From Mesaphorura yosii (Eukaryota > Arthropoda > Collembola > Poduromorpha > Tullbergiidae), in the NCBI GenBank assembly GCA_009869945.1, contig WIXG01000095.1:124001-188000 (forward strand): a stretch of 64,000 bases of DNA. The letters are read 5' to 3'. The number at the start of each line of letters is the position of its first letter. The first letter of the stretch is position 1. The translations under genes were made by a program, and so were the position numbers. Below are positions 63,474 through 64,000 of the stretch, piece after piece. Under the pieces are notes generated by a model, which was not told the DNA's origin, did no database searches, and worked only from the letters and a program-made list of their open reading frames with translations.

Positions 63474-64000
63474 TATAGAGGGTGATTTTTAGTTATTTTG
63501 GCCAGTAAAGGAAAACCGCGCATTTTATGCAATCTTTCTGAAACTTGAACACAAACGTTGTTCAAGTACTTCTCCCTGCACTGGTGAGGTTTTTCAAACT
63601 GTTTGTGTCCAAAATGCGGAAGAACTTGGGGCTGGAGGTGGATCACCTCGTTAAAGCATATTCCAGAGAAGGTCTTTCACAAAGAACTATCGTGACGAGA
63701 TTAAAGCGATCCGGATTCTCAATTTGTAAGTCAACAGTGGTCAACATACTCTACTACATTGGAAACAAGCGAAATCATAAGCTGGCCGGCCTGCCGTCCT
63801 CGAAAAAAGTCACACCACATAAGAAGAGATCTGAGGCACTGATAAGGAAGAGCAACACTTTAACATCAAAAGAAAACCCTGCGCGAGATCGTTAAGCGCT
63901 TGAAAGTAAGCCAGAGTACAGTGCACAGGGTTATTCGTGAAGATTTGAAGAAAAAAGCATGAGTGTGCACTTCACAAAGCAAATGCTCACATTTAATTGG
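63474..64000 (+). mobile_element. Tc1/mariner-like DNA transposon, 5' part, cut by window end
   Basis: After TA dinucleotides at 63474-63477 comes a terminal-repeat-like start (GAGGGTGATTTTTAG) typical of Tc1/mariner ends (xAGGGTG). About 140 bp further a transposase start follows. The right end lies outside the window, so the inverted repeat cannot be verified. Confidence 0.55.
63614..64000 (+). pseudogene. Damaged Tc1/mariner-type transposase, N-terminal paired HTH region
   Basis: From MRKNLGLEVDHLVKAY the frame shows a first helix-turn-helix (LSQRTIVTRLKRSGFSICKS) and a linker. Near 63885 it shifts: LREIVKRLKVSQSTVHRVI, a second helix-turn-helix, continues in another frame. A further shift appears at an A run near 63951, followed by a stop at 63957-63959 in the second frame. 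This bipartite DNA-binding region is typical of Tc1/mariner (IS630 superfamily) transposases. The DDE catalytic part would lie beyond the window. The copy is inactive. Confidence 0.7.

Overview
The window is arthropod nuclear DNA, most probably from a springtail (Collembola). Genes have many short GT-AG introns (about 43-100 bp), canonical AATAAA poly(A) signals and arthropod-type orthologues: a LAMMER kinase of the Doa/CLK type, a YME1L i-AAA protease and a BTBD6-like BTB-BACK protein. A lineage-specific tandem family of multi-pass membrane proteins dominates the left end. The springtail assignment rests on overall impression, not on a diagnostic marker.

Layout. 0.7-13.9 kb: seven tandem copies (R1-R7 here), all on the + strand, of a roughly 380-390 aa membrane protein that resembles insect gustatory/odorant receptors in topology and C-terminal motif. 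Five look intact, one (R5) has a single frameshift and one (R6) is a clear pseudogene. A BTB-BACK gene sits between R5 and R6. 14.2-19.3 kb: three minus-strand genes, namely an RBR (RING-IBR) ubiquitin-ligase-like protein without a visible RING2, an AIG1/ADTRP-type membrane hydrolase and a SPRY protein, plus a possible small + strand gene head-to-head with the ADTRP gene. 22.0-27.3 kb: a Doa-like LAMMER kinase with a short N-terminal exon and, upstream, an 825-codon low-complexity exon whose phase fits it as an alternative long N terminus. 28.7-31.5 kb: an eight-exon urea transporter (SLC14 type). 31.7-32.9 kb, minus strand: an inorganic-pyrophosphatase gene that lacks the active-site segment and is shifted out of frame. 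36.9-39.0 kb: a diverged USP53/54-like protein without recognisable catalytic residues. 40.0-43.4 kb: a 14-exon YME1L-type mitochondrial protease.

From 43.4 kb to about 63.47 kb I find no convincing host gene. The stretch holds a (GTGCC)6 array, a perfect 36-bp tandem duplication, an (AAT)6 run and an LTR-like fossil block. The window ends inside a damaged Tc1/mariner-like DNA transposon.

Apart from the receptor array, the genes do not form an obvious pathway. The recurrent theme is loss of catalytic parts: an RBR protein without RING2, a USP domain without its Cys and His boxes, and a pyrophosphatase without its metal-binding core. Several single-base shifts lie in homopolymer runs, so some could be assembly errors; the loss of whole segments cannot be explained that way. 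All exon boundaries were set by eye from splice signals, phase and paralogue or family similarity, with no transcript data.
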